Position numbers and translations under genes: made by a program. From the NCBI GenBank assembly GCA_024362935.1, contig JANCRA010000066.1:3132162-3196161 (forward strand): 64,000 nucleotides of DNA. Reading direction: 5' to 3'. A model generated the notes under the pieces. It was given only the letters and a program-made list of their open reading frames with translations, was not told the DNA's origin and made no database searches. Positions 1 through 10,724 of this stretch are shown one piece after another (position 1 is the first letter of the stretch; each line of letters starts with the position of its first letter). The stretch is from Setophaga petechia (lineage: Eukaryota > Chordata > Aves > Passeriformes > Parulidae).

Positions 1-1495
1 CAAAACCACTGTCAGGAAGTTGGGATCATGGAAAATCCTGGCTTGGATGGGATCCACGCTTGAACCAAGAATGACCTGATTGGTTTCAGGGCAGGAATCT
101 TGGTGCCAAACCCTCCTCCCTTCATGGCTGGGTGACTTCTGCTGTGTGGTGTTCCTGGAATTCTCAGTCCACTCTGATTTGTAAAGGGTATCACAGCTTG
201 TTCTTGCCATAATGTGTTTATTTTCTCTTCCTTCCAGCAGATGTTAAGCAATTAGAGAACATGGCAGAGCAACATATTTATACAAATGAAAGGAAGTGAG
301 GAATAAATGCTTGGAATATTGTGCTTCCTAATAAGATTAATTCAGGAGTGCATAAATGGGGAAGGAGAGCCCCAGCAGCACGTGGCCATTTGCAAGAAAA
401 CTCATTAACAGGGGGGAATAATTACACCCCATGGCTCCAATTTTGAACCCATTGGAGAAGATTGAATTATGCAGGATGTTTAGGATTAGGTGGTAAGAGG
501 GGTGGAGCTGTTCCCAGGATTTTTTAGGGAATTTGTAGCAGGTGTGGATGCTGTAGTGAGCAGGATGGTGGGCTGAGCCCTTCATCAAAAATTTTTCCTC
601 CTCTGCCAGGGAAAAAAAATGGGAAAATGGCAGGAAATGTCCCTATCCCTGAGCTGTGCAGTGCCTGAGGATGTGCACAGAACTGCAGTAGCCAGGATTA
701 AAAGCACTCCTTCCCCTCTTTTTTGGAATCCCTGTCAAATCCCTCAGAGCCACTGGCAGCCAGCTTGGAGCAGTTTCTGGTGGATGCAAGAAGCTGCTCT
801 CAAAATCTTGTGTTGTGAGCCAGGAGGTTGGAATTGGAGCTGGGAGTGAGCTTTTAACTCGTGTTCATCTGCTTCAGCGTGAACAAATGAACTGGAGAAA
901 AGGGGAATTTGCTCTGATAGCACCAAATTCTGCGTGAAAATGGGGCTGGAATTAGAGCTCCAGGAGCAGTGGTAGGTGGGCAAAACACTGAACTCTTAAT
1001 CCCTGGCTGATTTGTCTGTAAGAAAATGTAATCTTGTTAAATTTAAAACAAAACCAACCAGATCAACAAACAAAACAACCATACCAAGGCAGGGTTGGCC
1101 AATTAATTGGAATTTTTGTGGGAGAATCTCTGGTTTAGGGACTGTTCCATGAATAGGAGCAGAGGGGGAAATGCACAGATAAGGCAGGAGTTGGGTTTAG
1201 GTTGGGTTTAAGGATCCCTGTGCAGGGACAGGATGTGCTGGCAGTGAACATTTGTGGGGGGATGCCTGGATCTCCTTTTTGCTCAGGAAATCACTGAATG
1301 TGCACTAAAGCATCCAAGGAGTCTTTGCCCAGGGCGGGCTCAGCTCCACCTCTGCCAGCTGTGTGCCAGATGTGGGCAGATGTTCTGGGTCTGCCTCAGG
1401 GTGGGGAATGGACTGGGTGACCTTTGCAGCCTCCTTCCCTCCCTGCCTGCACTCAGAGTGAGCCTGAGTGCTCCCCACATCCCTCCAGGAGAGCA
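1..1495. other. single-copy intergenic DNA, no gene seen
   Basis: No repeat unit, RNA gene or credible exon was recognised. The open frames are short, lack similarity to anything I know, and overlap each other on both strands. The stretch lies about 15 kb upstream of the CSMD2-like first exon. Confidence 0.5.
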
Positions 1496-1501
1496 CAGAG
1501 C

Positions 1502-2423
1502 TGTGCAATCACATCCTCTGGAAAAATCCCTTGGCCCAGGATTTTTCTCCTGGGAAGCTGAGAAGCCTCAGAGAAAAAGGAAAACAATTTTTATTTCATT
1601 TGCTTCTCCTGTGTTTTGCTCATTTGGAATGTGTTTGGGGATTGTTTACCCACAGGTGATTGTTTCATTGGATTGTGCTGTGAGTTGTTTTGACTTTTTG
1701 GCCAGTCAGGGCCAAGGTGTGTCAAGACTCTGGAAAGAGTCACAAGTTTTCATTACTATCTTTATAGAATTCAGTAAGTATCCTTTATATAGTATAGTAT
1801 AGTATAATATAATATAATATAATATAATATAATATAATATAATATAATATAATATAATATAATATAATATAATATAATATAATATAATATAATATAATAT
1901 AATATAATACAATATAATATAATACAATATAATGTAATACAATATAATGTAATAAAATATAATGTAATATAATATAGTATAATGTAATATAATATAATAT
2001 AATGTAATATAATATAATATAATGTAATACAATATAATGTAATATAATATAATTTAATATAATATAGTGTAATATAATATAATATAATATTTAATGTAAT
2101 ACAATATTAATATAATATTATTATATTATAATATAGTATTTTACTTTAATATAAGTTTTAATATAATACAGCATTATATTATATAGTATTTAATATATTT
2201 TAATATAGTATAGTGTTATATGTAATATTATAATTTTATAATACATTATATCTATAATTTATGTAATATAAATATTTATTATTTAATATAATAAATAGAA
2301 TATATAGAATATATATATATTAAAATTTAATATAGTATTATAAAGTAATAAATTAGCCTTCTGAGAACATGAAGTCAGATGCATCATTCCTGCCTTCATC
2401 AGTGCATCCCTGCCAATACAACA
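1502..2423 (+). mobile_element. solo LTR (endogenous retrovirus) split by an AATAT expansion
   Basis: The left part (1,502-1,795) and right part (about 2,335-2,423) read as one LTR of a type I recognise from songbirds. It begins TGTGCAATCACA and ends ATACAACA (TG...CA). An AATAAA at about 2,347 and the following GCCTTCTGAGAACATG are typical of the R/U5 part of this family. The flanking hexamers CAGAGC and CAGTGG agree at four of six positions, so a decayed target-site duplication is possible but weak. No internal retroviral genes are present. A shorter inverted relative lies at 3,985-4,275. Confidence 0.7.
1795..2335. repeat. AATAT pentanucleotide microsatellite
   Basis: About 540 bp of nearly pure A+T. 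The core is a regular AATAT repeat (1,800-1,970) that decays rightward into irregular TAATA, TTAAT and ATATAT. It sits inside the LTR at 1,502-2,423 where related copies have only a short TA-rich segment, so it grew after insertion or from an expanded parent copy. The 108-residue Ile/Tyr/Leu frame on the reverse strand is an artefact of this repeat. Confidence 0.95.
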
Positions 2424-2429
2424 CAGTGG

Positions 2430-2925
2430 GAAGGGCAGGGATGGATTTGGATGCTCCCTGCTCTTCCTCCCTCAGCTGGGTTCTTCCCTCACCCCAGGAG
2501 ATGCTGCCTGCCCTGGGGGAGATGTTCAGTCAGACATCTCTGCCCAGCTCTGCTTTGGCAGCAACATCTCTGAATGATGAGATGGGGTGAATTTCAGAAG
2601 AGGAGATAAAATTCCCAAACCTTGGATGTGTTCTGAGTGTGCTGCTCCTGTCCCTGCTCCTGTCAGATGGATTTCCCTGTTCAGCAGCACTGACACCCCC
2701 CTGCACCTGCAGCTGGACTTGATAAATCCAGCCTGGAATCTGCTCCCTGCACGAGCTCCTGGTAGTACAAGGCTCCTACCTGAGTCTGTCCCTGCACGCT
2801 GCTGTTGGGAGGGCAGTGTTTAAAGCACAGCTGGGAGGCTGCAGTGCTGCCTCAGGTTTGAGCTTTGATATTTTTCAGGTTCTGTGCAGCTTTAGTGTGG
2901 ACTTCTGAGCTTCCTGTTAGGGGAG
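2430..2925. other. single-copy intergenic DNA, no gene seen
   Basis: C+T-rich sequence between two LTRs. Two overlapping short frames (2,369-2,590 and 2,587-2,823) have low-complexity Ser/Pro/Leu content and no splice or domain signals. I see nothing else to support. Confidence 0.4.
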
Positions 2926-2929
2926 GGTG

Positions 2930-3945
2930 AGCTCTGTGCACAGAGCAGGGACACAAAACAATTCCTGCTCCAGCTGGGGACCAAGGACAAATGATCCAAA
3001 TCTCAGCCCAAGAGCACAAACACCATGGGCTGAGAGAGAAAAACAAGAAGGATGGGACCTCATAACCTAAAGCTGTAGTTGGACAATTAACTCCAATATG
3101 CAAATGGAGCAGAACTTATAAAATTGAGAGACTCCATGACCATTTGTGCATCTTTGTGACCATTTTGGTTCATCTTGGGTGCAGCCCTGGCTGGGCTCTT
3201 GTGCTGCCCAAGGTGCATCCATTGAGGCCTTTTAACAAATCCCTGCTTTATTCTTTAACTCTGCCTAGACTCCATTCTAAGCCAGCCTTCAGCAGGCACC
3301 AGCAGGAGTTTAAGATGCAGGAATTGGTTCCTGGCTCATCAACATCAATGAGGCACCTCCACCATGTGAGCCTGGCAGCTCGGAGCAGCTGGAAGTGTCA
3401 ATCCTGGAGGGTCTGGGTTCACAATTCCATGTTTGCTCACTGTGCCAGGCACAGCACATCCTGAATCACAGCACAGTCAGCTCCTGGGAGTGTTCTGGGA
3501 GTCTGGTCCCAGAGGAAAGGAGTCCAGATCAGCAGCTCTGTTTGGGTGGGTTTTCTGCAAGGCTTCCATGCAGATGCAAGGTGCATCCATTGAGGCCTTT
3601 TAATAAATCCCTGCTTTATTCTTTAACTCTGCCTAGACTCAGTTCTAAGCCAGCCTTCAGCAGGCACCAGCAGGAGTTTAAGATGCAGGAACTGGTTCCT
3701 GGCTCATCAACATCAATGAGGCACCTCCACCATGTGAGCCTGGCAGCTCGGAGCAGCTGGAAGTGTCAATCCTGGAGGGTCTGGGTTCACAATTCCATGT
3801 TTGCTCACTGTGCCAGGCACAGCACATCCTGAATCACAGCACAGTCAGCTCCTGGGAGCGTTCTGGGAGTCTGGTCCCAGAGGAAAGGAGTCCAGATCAG
3901 CAGCTCTGTTTGGGTGGGTTTTCTGCAAGGCTTCCATGCAGATGA
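2930..3945 (+). mobile_element. solo LTR with tandemly duplicated 3' part
   Basis: The left limit is approximate. A TATA-like ACTTATAAAA lies at about 3,113. Then come the stretch with TTGTGCTGCCCAAGGTGCATC and the R/U5-like TTTTAAYAAATCCCTGCTTT. From 3,210 the element is present as two near-identical 368-bp copies. The AATAAA signal is intact only in the second copy (about 3,601); the first copy has AACAAA. I know this LTR type from songbird genomes but cannot name its family. Confidence 0.6.
3210..3945. repeat. 368-bp tandem duplication
   Basis: Copy 1 is 3,210-3,577 and copy 2 is 3,578-3,945. Both start AAGGTGCATCCATTGAGGCC and end CTTCCATGCAGATG. Only a handful of substitutions separate them, so the duplication is recent compared with most repeats here. 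The two matching frames (3,144-3,464 and 3,395-3,832) simply reflect the duplication. Confidence 0.95.
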
Positions 3946-3984
3946 GGTGACTCAACTGCAGACAGCAGGAGCTGGGTGTTCTTC

Positions 3985-4275
3985 TGTATTGTGTCTGCAG
4001 GGAAGCCTTGACAAAAGGCTGGAATGATGAATCTGACTCCATGTTCTCAGAAGGGTAATTTATTATTTTATGTTACTATGTTATATTAAAGAATGCAACA
4101 CTATACTATATTAAATAATACAATGAATGCTAAAAAGATAATAATGAAAACTCCTGATTCTTTCCAGATTCCTGACACAGCTTGGCCTCAGTTGGCCAAA
4201 GGGTGAAAACAACTCCCAGCAGGATCCAATGAAACAATCACCTGTGGGTAACAACCCCTGGCATTGCAGTACCTG
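3985..4275 (-). mobile_element. truncated LTR, same family as 1,502-2,423
   Basis: Read on the reverse strand, the segment carries the matching U3 block (ATTGTTTCATTGGAT and the Gln-tRNA-like spacing of GGCCAA motifs), then TCTTTCCAGA..., a short ATATAG-rich stretch, and AGAACATGGAGTCAGATTC. The outer U3 end is missing. Its internal A+T segment is under 100 bp, against about 540 bp in the copy at 1.5 kb. Confidence 0.7.
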
Positions 4276-5280
4276 ACCTGTTCCTTGTTTCCTTGTGTCC
4301 CACTCTTTCTCCTTGCACATATTGACCGTTGGCTCTGGAGTGCTCCAGAAAATAACCAGCTGTTCCCTTAAGTGGATTTGGTCAATCCCTCAAGCTGACA
4401 GATGATTTTTATTATGTACTATTACTTAATGAACTCTTTTGTGGCAAATGTAATTCAATACAGATCCTGATTCCCAGTTTGTCATCAGTCCTTTTACAAA
4501 GGAAGAAAAATGGGAAAGGACTTGATGATTCCTTTATCTTGTTATGCTAATTGTGTTAGGAATATTGGAGGAAAACAGGCAGTGCATTGAACAGGAGAAA
4601 AGTCCAAGCTTCTACTCCACTTAAAGAAAATGGGAATTTACTGGGGCAGAACAAACCTGGCTTGAGCCAATGAAATTCTGCTCCAAGTTTTGTGTTGGAA
4701 AACCATAAGTAAATAATTATTTTTCTCTGTAAAATTATTTTTTTAAAGGAACCCTGTAGCAGCCACAATGGAAGGAGTGGATCCTGCAAGAGAATCTTGG
4801 GGAAAATTCAGCCATGAGTTAGAAAAGAAATCAGGATTTGCCCTGGGAGTTTCATGTGACATCCAGCAGTGATGGAATGCACTGGAAGGGACTTTGGGAA
4901 TTGGTCAAGGCAGAGGAAAAGTTTTATGACTTTTGTGCCCTCCAGATCTTGGTTTGTGTCCCTGAGAATTTATTTTCTTGTGGTTTGTGCCCTTAAACGG
5001 GATGGATGAAGCCTTTGAGTTCTGACTTCCCAGAATTCAGCTTTTTATTTGTAAAATGAGGGTGATTCCTCTTTCCTGTCTCTTACAGAGGTTTGGGAGA
5101 AATGTGTTGGGAAAAGCTGGGAGTGTGGATTTCCAGGTCTGACTAAAAACTCCTGAGAACTGGAATATTCCTGTAGGTCCATGTGGGAGCTCAACCATGA
5201 GGTGAATAATGGGGAAAAAAGGAAAAAATTGATGGGAATCTTCACTGGGTGTCTTTAATCCCATGCTGGAAACAGGACAG
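4276..5280. other. single-copy intergenic DNA, no gene seen
   Basis: No recognisable gene or repeat. The stretch leads into the 45-bp minisatellite. Confidence 0.4.
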
Positions 5281-5285
5281 GAATT

Positions 5286-6382
5286 GTGGGAGAGAATTTG
5301 TGTAATCCTGCAAAACAAAGCAGGAATTCTGAGTGGAGAAACCATGTAACCAGTGCTGGAAATGAGGAGTTGTGGGTGGAGGATCTGTGTAATCCTGTTG
5401 AAACAGGGCAGGAATTCTGCATGGAGAACCTGTGTGATTCTGCTGAAATAAAACAGGAATTCTGGGGAGAGAAGCTCTGTAATCTTGGTGAAATAAAGCA
5501 GGAGTTTTGGAGAGAAAAACTATATAATCCTGATGAAATAATGCAGGAATTCTGGGGAAAGAACCTGTGTTATCCTGGTGAAATAAAGCAGGAATTCTGG
5601 GGAGAGAAGCTCTGTAATCCTGCTGAAATAAAGCAGGAATTCTGCATGGAGAAACTCTGTAATCCTGGTGAAATAAGGCAGGAATTCTGGGGAGAGAAGC
5701 TCTGTAATCCTGCTGAAATAAAGCAGGAATTCTGCATGGAGAAACTGTGTAATCCTGCTGAAATAAGGCAGGAATTTTGGGGAGAGAACCTGTGTAATCT
5801 TGGTGAAGTAAGGCAGGAATTCTGTGGAGAGAAACTCTGTAATTCTGCTGAAATAAGGCAGGAATTCTGTATGGAGAAGCTCTGTAATCTTGGTGAAATA
5901 AGGCAGGAATTCTGCATGGAGAACTTCTGTAATCCTGGTGAAATAAGGCAGGAATTCTGGGGAGAGAAACCATGTAATCCTGCTGAAACAAGGCAGGAAT
6001 TTTGGGGAGAGAACCTGTGTATTCTTGGTGAAATAAAGCAGGAATTCTGGGGAGAGAAGCTCTGTAATCCTGCTGAAATAAGGCAGGAATTCTGCATGGA
6101 GAACCTGTATAATCCTGGTGCAATAAGGCAGGAATTTTGGGGATAGAACTTGTGTAATCTTGGTGAAATAAGACAAGAATTCTGTGTGGGGAACCCATGT
6201 TACCCTACTTAAATAAGGCAAGAATTCTGCATGGAGAATCCATGTAATCCTGCTGAAATAAGGCAGGAATTCTGTGTGGGGAACCAGTGTAATCCTGCTG
6301 AAATAAGGCAGGAATTCTGTATGGACAACCAGTGTAATCCTGCTGAAATAAGGCAGGAATTGTGCTTATTAAATCCATTTAA
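5286..6382. repeat. 45-bp minisatellite, about 24 copies
   Basis: The unit reads roughly AAATAARGCAGGAATTCTGG followed by GGAGAGAAGCTCTGTAATCC and TGCTG. Copies vary at a few sites (GGGGAGAG versus GCATGGAG, CTGCTG versus TTGGTG). Because 45 is divisible by three and the unit lacks stops in several frames, it yields a 286-residue frame on + and 318-, 233- and 175-residue frames on -. These have no start context or flanking exon structure, so I do not call them genes. Confidence 0.95.
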
Positions 6383-6575
6383 CCCTGCCTTGGTGTCCCA
6401 GTGTTCCTGGCAGAGCAGAGCTGTGGTTTCCATTCCTTCTCAATGCTCCATCCTCCTTCCTTTGGGGCCTGGAGGGAGCTTGGCTGATCCTCAGCTCCCT
6501 GATTTCCAGCTGAACAAACCCCAGGGATGGATCCAGTGCAGGCTGCTTGTCCTTGAGAAATTCAATATTGATGAA

Positions 6576-6712
6576 ATCCTGGAATGGTTTGGGTTGGGAA
6601 GGACCTCAAAGCCCCCCCAGTGCCATGGGCAGGGACACCTTGCACCATCCCAGGCTGCTCCAAACCCCGTCCAGCCTGGCCTGGGGCACTTCCAGGGATG
6701 GGATTGACTCTT
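6576..6712 (-). mobile_element. CR1 LINE 3' fragment
   Basis: The + strand shows the antisense of the CR1 3' end: GGAATGGTTTGGGTTGGGAA, then GCCATGGGCAGGGACACCTT, then CAGCCTGGCCTGGGGCACTT. The tail motif lies to the left, so the element is on the - strand. Only the non-coding 3' end remains. An overlapping frame is spurious. Confidence 0.85.
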
Positions 6713-7357
6713 TATTGGTGTCCCCCCTCTCATTTTTCCACATTTGAGGCGCCCTGGGGCTCTGAGTTCGTTGTTTCTGCTGCTGGTGGGAGTTTGGGAG
6801 TGATGGATGGGCTTTGGGGTTTCTCCCAGCTGCCTGCCTTGGTGTTCCTTGCACAAGTTGGTTGATGTCCCCCCTGTCCCCTTCCCCACAAGGTGAGGAG
6901 AGTGAGGAACGTTGTGGAAGCACAGGAGGCTCCTAATTGCTTGTCTCATTTAGCTGAGTTGAAATTCTGGCTCGCAGCCGCGTGCGGAGGGGAAAAAAAC
7001 CAAATAAAAAAAGGGCCAGTGGGCACATCTTGCCAAGGCATGAATTCCTCCTTATAAATTGTCCTAGAGCACCTCAGCCATCTGGGTAACCCAAAATAGA
7101 TGGTGATGCAGAGGAACAGTGAGGGCTGAAGCAGTTCTGATGTGCAGAATGTCACCTGGAGGATGCTGAGAGATTGTTTATCCAGCCCACAGGAGTAAAC
7201 AGACTCTGAGTTTTAGACTGGCTGCACCACGACCTGCTTCTGTTTACATCAGAGGGATTAAAAGGGAAGGAAGAGCTGAATTTTTAAAATACAGGAGGAG
7301 AGAACAAATCTGGTGTTGGTTTATCAGGGGCTAAATCCAAATTTCAGTGAATCAGAG
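6713..7357. other. single-copy intergenic DNA, no gene seen
   Basis: Nothing recognised apart from low-complexity frames between two CR1 fragments. Confidence 0.35.
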
Positions 7358-7425
7358 TGGTTTGGGTTGGGAGGGAACTTAAAACTCATCCCATTCCATC
7401 CCCCTGTCCCAGGCTGCTCCAAGCA
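7358..7425 (-). mobile_element. short CR1 3' fragment
   Basis: GAGTGGTTTGGGTTGGGAGG is followed by CCCATTCCATCCCCCTGTCC and AGGCTGCTCCAAG. This is the antisense of the CR1 3' end. It runs directly into the 32-bp repeat. Confidence 0.7.
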
Positions 7426-7545
7426 GGAGGATCCTCCAGTTTTTAATTGTCCCACCAGGAGGATCCTCCAGTTTTTAATTGTCCCACCAGAGGGATCCTC
7501 CAGTTTTTAATTGTCCCACCAGGAGGATCCTCCAGTTTTTAATTG
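7424..7545. repeat. 32-bp tandem repeat, 4 copies, palindromic core
   Basis: The unit is GGAGGATCCTCCAGTTTTTA plus ATTGTCCCACCA. The first 12 bases (GGAGGATCCTCC) form a perfect palindrome. The third copy has GAGGGATCC. The first copy begins inside the end of the CR1 fragment. Confidence 0.95.
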
Positions 7546-7689
7546 AATTATGACCCACATTGAAGCCTGTCCCCTTAGAAAGTGTTTTGCCTGAAGAGGT
7601 GAAGCACATTTGGTCCTGCAGCTCCTCCAGGAGTGAAGGTTCTCCACCTTTTGTAGGACCTGTAACTACCTGCAAACACCCAGGCCTTT

Positions 7690-8500
7690 CAGCTCTGCAG
7701 AGTTAATTCCCATTTTAACCTCTTCAGGTGCAGTATCCTCTTAAGCCAAGTCTAAATGTGAATTTGGAGCTGACTCAGTGGTGCTGGGTGAAACACTCAG
7801 ATCTCTGTAGAGTTAATTCCCATTTTAAGCTTGACTGGTGCAATATCCTCTTAAGCCAGGCCTAGATAGGAATTTGGGAGCTGACTCAGTGGTGCTGGGT
7901 GAAACACTCAGATTTTTGTAGAGTTAATTCCCATTTTGACCTCTACAGGTGCAATATCCTCCTAAGTCAAGCTTAAATGTGAATTTTGGAGCAGGCTGAC
8001 TCAGTGGCACTGGGTGAAACATTCAGATCTCTGTAGAGTTAATTCCCATTTTAAACTTGACTGGTACAACATCCTCTTAAACCAGGACTAAATGTGAATT
8101 TTGGAGCTGACTCAGTGGCGCTGGGTGAAACACACACTCAGATTTTTGTAGAGTTAATTCCCATTTTAAGCATGACTGGTGGAATATTTTCCTAAGCCAA
8201 GCCTAGATGGGAATTTTGGGGCTGACTCAGTGGTGCTGGGTGAAACACTCAGATTTTTGTAGAGCTAATTCCCATTTTGATCTCTACAGGTGCAATATCC
8301 TCTTAAACCAAACTTAAATGTGAATTTGGGGCTGACTCAGTGGTGCTGGGTAAAACACTCAGATCTCTGTAGAGTTAATTCCCATTTTAAGCTTGACTGG
8401 TACAACATCCTCTTAAGCCAAGCCTAAATGTGAATTTTGGAAGCTGACTCAGTGGTGCTGGGTGAAACTCTCACTCAGATCTTTGTCACTGCCCTGAGTC
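7690..8500. repeat. ~112-bp tandem repeat, 7 copies, with a TGACTCA in each
   Basis: The unit contains TAGAGTTAATTCCCATTTTA, a GGTGCAATATCCTCTTAAGC-like block, then GCTGACTCAGTGGTGCTGGG and TGAAACACTCAGAT. The heptamer TGACTCA occurs at 7,771, 7,882, 7,997, 8,108, 8,223, 8,333 and 8,445, with an inverted TGAGTCA at 8,495. TGACTCA is the known AP-1 core. Whether it binds anything here is not shown by the sequence. Confidence 0.9.
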
Positions 8501-8504
8501 ACTG

Positions 8505-9555
8505 GTGCTGGGGCTGGGTGAGGCTTTGCTGGTGATTTGTTGTGACGGGGCTCCCAGAGGCTGTAAAATCTCATTTCATCAGTCTGGTACCTCTGACCCA
8601 GCCAAGTGGCTCAACCAGAGCAGCCCCAGCCTGGATGGGAGGGAGCAGAGCTGCTCTGCAGGGGTTGTTGTCAAGTTCAAAGCCTTGAAATTCCCAAAAG
8701 AAACACCCCAAGGGGATATAATTAGCCATATATATATTAGATATAATATAATTCCACATCCAAGCTTTATCGTTTGGTCTTTACTATTAAAACTCCATTT
8801 TTAAACTCGGGATTAGCAGGAGTTTGAGGGAATAAGGCAGGAGCAAGTCATGCACCACCCAGGCAGTGAGTGTTTTGTGTTAATCTCGCTCTGAACACAC
8901 AAATAAAGTCCCTATCTCTGAAATTTCACAACCAAGTCTCTTCTTCTATCAACCATCTTTATTGCACCAGCACTCAATTCTGAGCAGCTCAGGCATTTTT
9001 CATAAATAAAACATTTTTATTATTTGTCTCCATCTTCTCATACAGAAAAAAAAAAAAAAAGGAAAGAAGAAAGCCCCCTTCTTATTCTGTCATGCTTAAA
9101 AAATTCATTTCAGATGAATTGTCATCCAGCTGTTCCTCACCCTATAAATCATAGGGGATTATTGGAGATGGAAATGTTCACTTTGGGGAAAACATGAAGT
9201 CCTTCTAGGACTCTGGGACTTTGATAAATGGCAGCTTTTCCTCACAATGCCAGGACAGGAACAGTGAATTCCCTGAAAATTTTGCAGAGCTGAGGTTTGT
9301 CCCTGCAGCTTCTCCAGGAATTTAACCCAGGAATTCAGTCCAGCTTCAGGGGATTACCTCAAACTTCTAAATTATTTCTTCCTCATAATGGAGCTCCTAG
9401 GAGCCTTTATCCATTTCTGGCTGGGGTTTTTTATTTTTAAATTTTATTTTCTGGAAAGGGAATCCAGAGGGAAGGATGAGCTTTTCCTCTCTATCCCATA
9501 ATCCACTTCTTCATATTTTGTAGGACAAGGATCCTCAATTTGTTTTTTTTTTTGC
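8505..9555. other. single-copy intergenic DNA with an A-run
   Basis: Contains an ATATAT stretch (about 8,728-8,752) and a 15-base A-run (about 9,046-9,060). No gene or named repeat recognised. Confidence 0.4.
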
Positions 9556-9559
9556 AAAT

Positions 9560-9770
9560 CTGCCTTGGGCACTTCCAGGGCTCCAGGGGCAGCCCCAGCT
9601 GCTCTGGGAATTCCATCCCAGCATGGAAGAATTCTCCCCAATGTCCCACCCAAATTTCCTCTTTTCCAGCTTGAAGCCATTCCCTGTGTCCTGTCACTCC
9701 ATCCCTTGTAAGTGATCCCTCTCCATCATCCTTCCAGGTCCTGGAAGGCCACAGTTGGGCCTTGATGTGG
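9560..9770 (-). mobile_element. CR1 LINE 3' fragment
   Basis: The antisense CR1 order is preserved: GGGCACTTCCAGGGCTCCAG, the CCCAATGTCCCACCCAAATT block, TTGAAGCCATTCCCTGTGTC, CTCCATCATCCTTCCAGGTC, then CTGGAAGGCC. It ends about 15 bp before the next minisatellite. Confidence 0.85.
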
Positions 9771-9784
9771 CAAGGTGAGACTCT

Positions 9785-10400
9785 CCAAGTTCTGTGTTCT
9801 TGCAGAGGGATTCAAGTTCTGTGTTCTTGCAGAGGGATTGAAGAGTTTTGTGTTCTTGGAGAGGGATTGAAGAGTTTTGTGTTCTTGCAGAGGGATTGAA
9901 GAGTTTTGTGTTCCTTCCAGAGGGATTGAAGAGTTTTGTGTTCTTGCAGAGGGATTCATATTCTGTTTTCCTTCCAGAGGGATTCAAGTTCTGTGTTCCT
10001 TGCAGAAGGATTGAAGAGCTTTGTGTTCTTGCAGAGGGATTCATATTCTGTTTTCCTTCCAGAGGGATTCAAGTTCTGTGTTCTTTGCAAAGGGATTGAA
10101 GAGTTTGTGTTCTTGCAGAGGGATTCAAGTTCTGTGTTCTTGCAGAGGGATTGAAGAGTTTTGTGTTCTTGCAGAGGGATTGAAGAGTTCTGTGTTCTTG
10201 CAGAGGGATTCAAGTGTTTTGTGTTCCTTGCAGGAGGATTGAAGAGTTTTGTGTTCTTGCAGAAGGATTGAAGAGTTTTGTGTTCTTGCAGAGGGATTCA
10301 AGTTTTGTGTTCTTGCACAGGGATTCAAGTTGTGTGTTCCTTGCAGAAGGATTGAAGAGTTCTGTGTTCCTTGCAAAGAGATTGAATTTTTGTGTTCCTT
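9785..10400. repeat. ~29-bp minisatellite, left block
   Basis: The unit is about TTGCAGAGGGATTGAAGAGT plus TTTGTGTTC, alternating with a GGGATTCAAGTTCTGTGTTC form. It shares the unit and its right-hand flank with the block at 10,725-11,530. Long frames on both strands come from the repeat. Confidence 0.95.
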
Positions 10401-10724
10401 TAAGCCACGTCCACCTGCCTGTGATGGTCACCTGCCCCAAATCCCAATCCTGGTGCTTCCTTGGGTCCCCCCCAGAGCTTCTCCTCTCCAGGATGGACAA
10501 TCCCAGTTCTCCATCAGCTTCCTGTGTCTGCTCCACTTCAACCAGAGGGAAATCCTGGATTGAAGGTTAGAGAAAAGTGGGATGGCAGCCCCTGGCAGGG
10601 AACACAACAATTCCTGGGTGGAAAAGGCCATTCCAGGACTTTGCAGACCTGGGCTGGGCATCACCACAGAGCAAACACTGCAGTGGGGACCCTCCAAACC
10701 CCCCAGATTGCTCTGGGGCTTGCA
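10401..10724. other. spacer between paired minisatellite blocks
   Basis: Its first 60 bp (from about 10,405) are repeated at about 11,535 after the second block, with an offset of 1,130 bp. The rest (10,465-10,724) appears single-copy and contains no gene. Confidence 0.7.

Noticed and set aside
5242..6198. 318-residue reverse frame and 286-residue forward frame
   Set aside because: Both are created by a 45-bp repeat with no stops in several frames. No domain, splice or start evidence.
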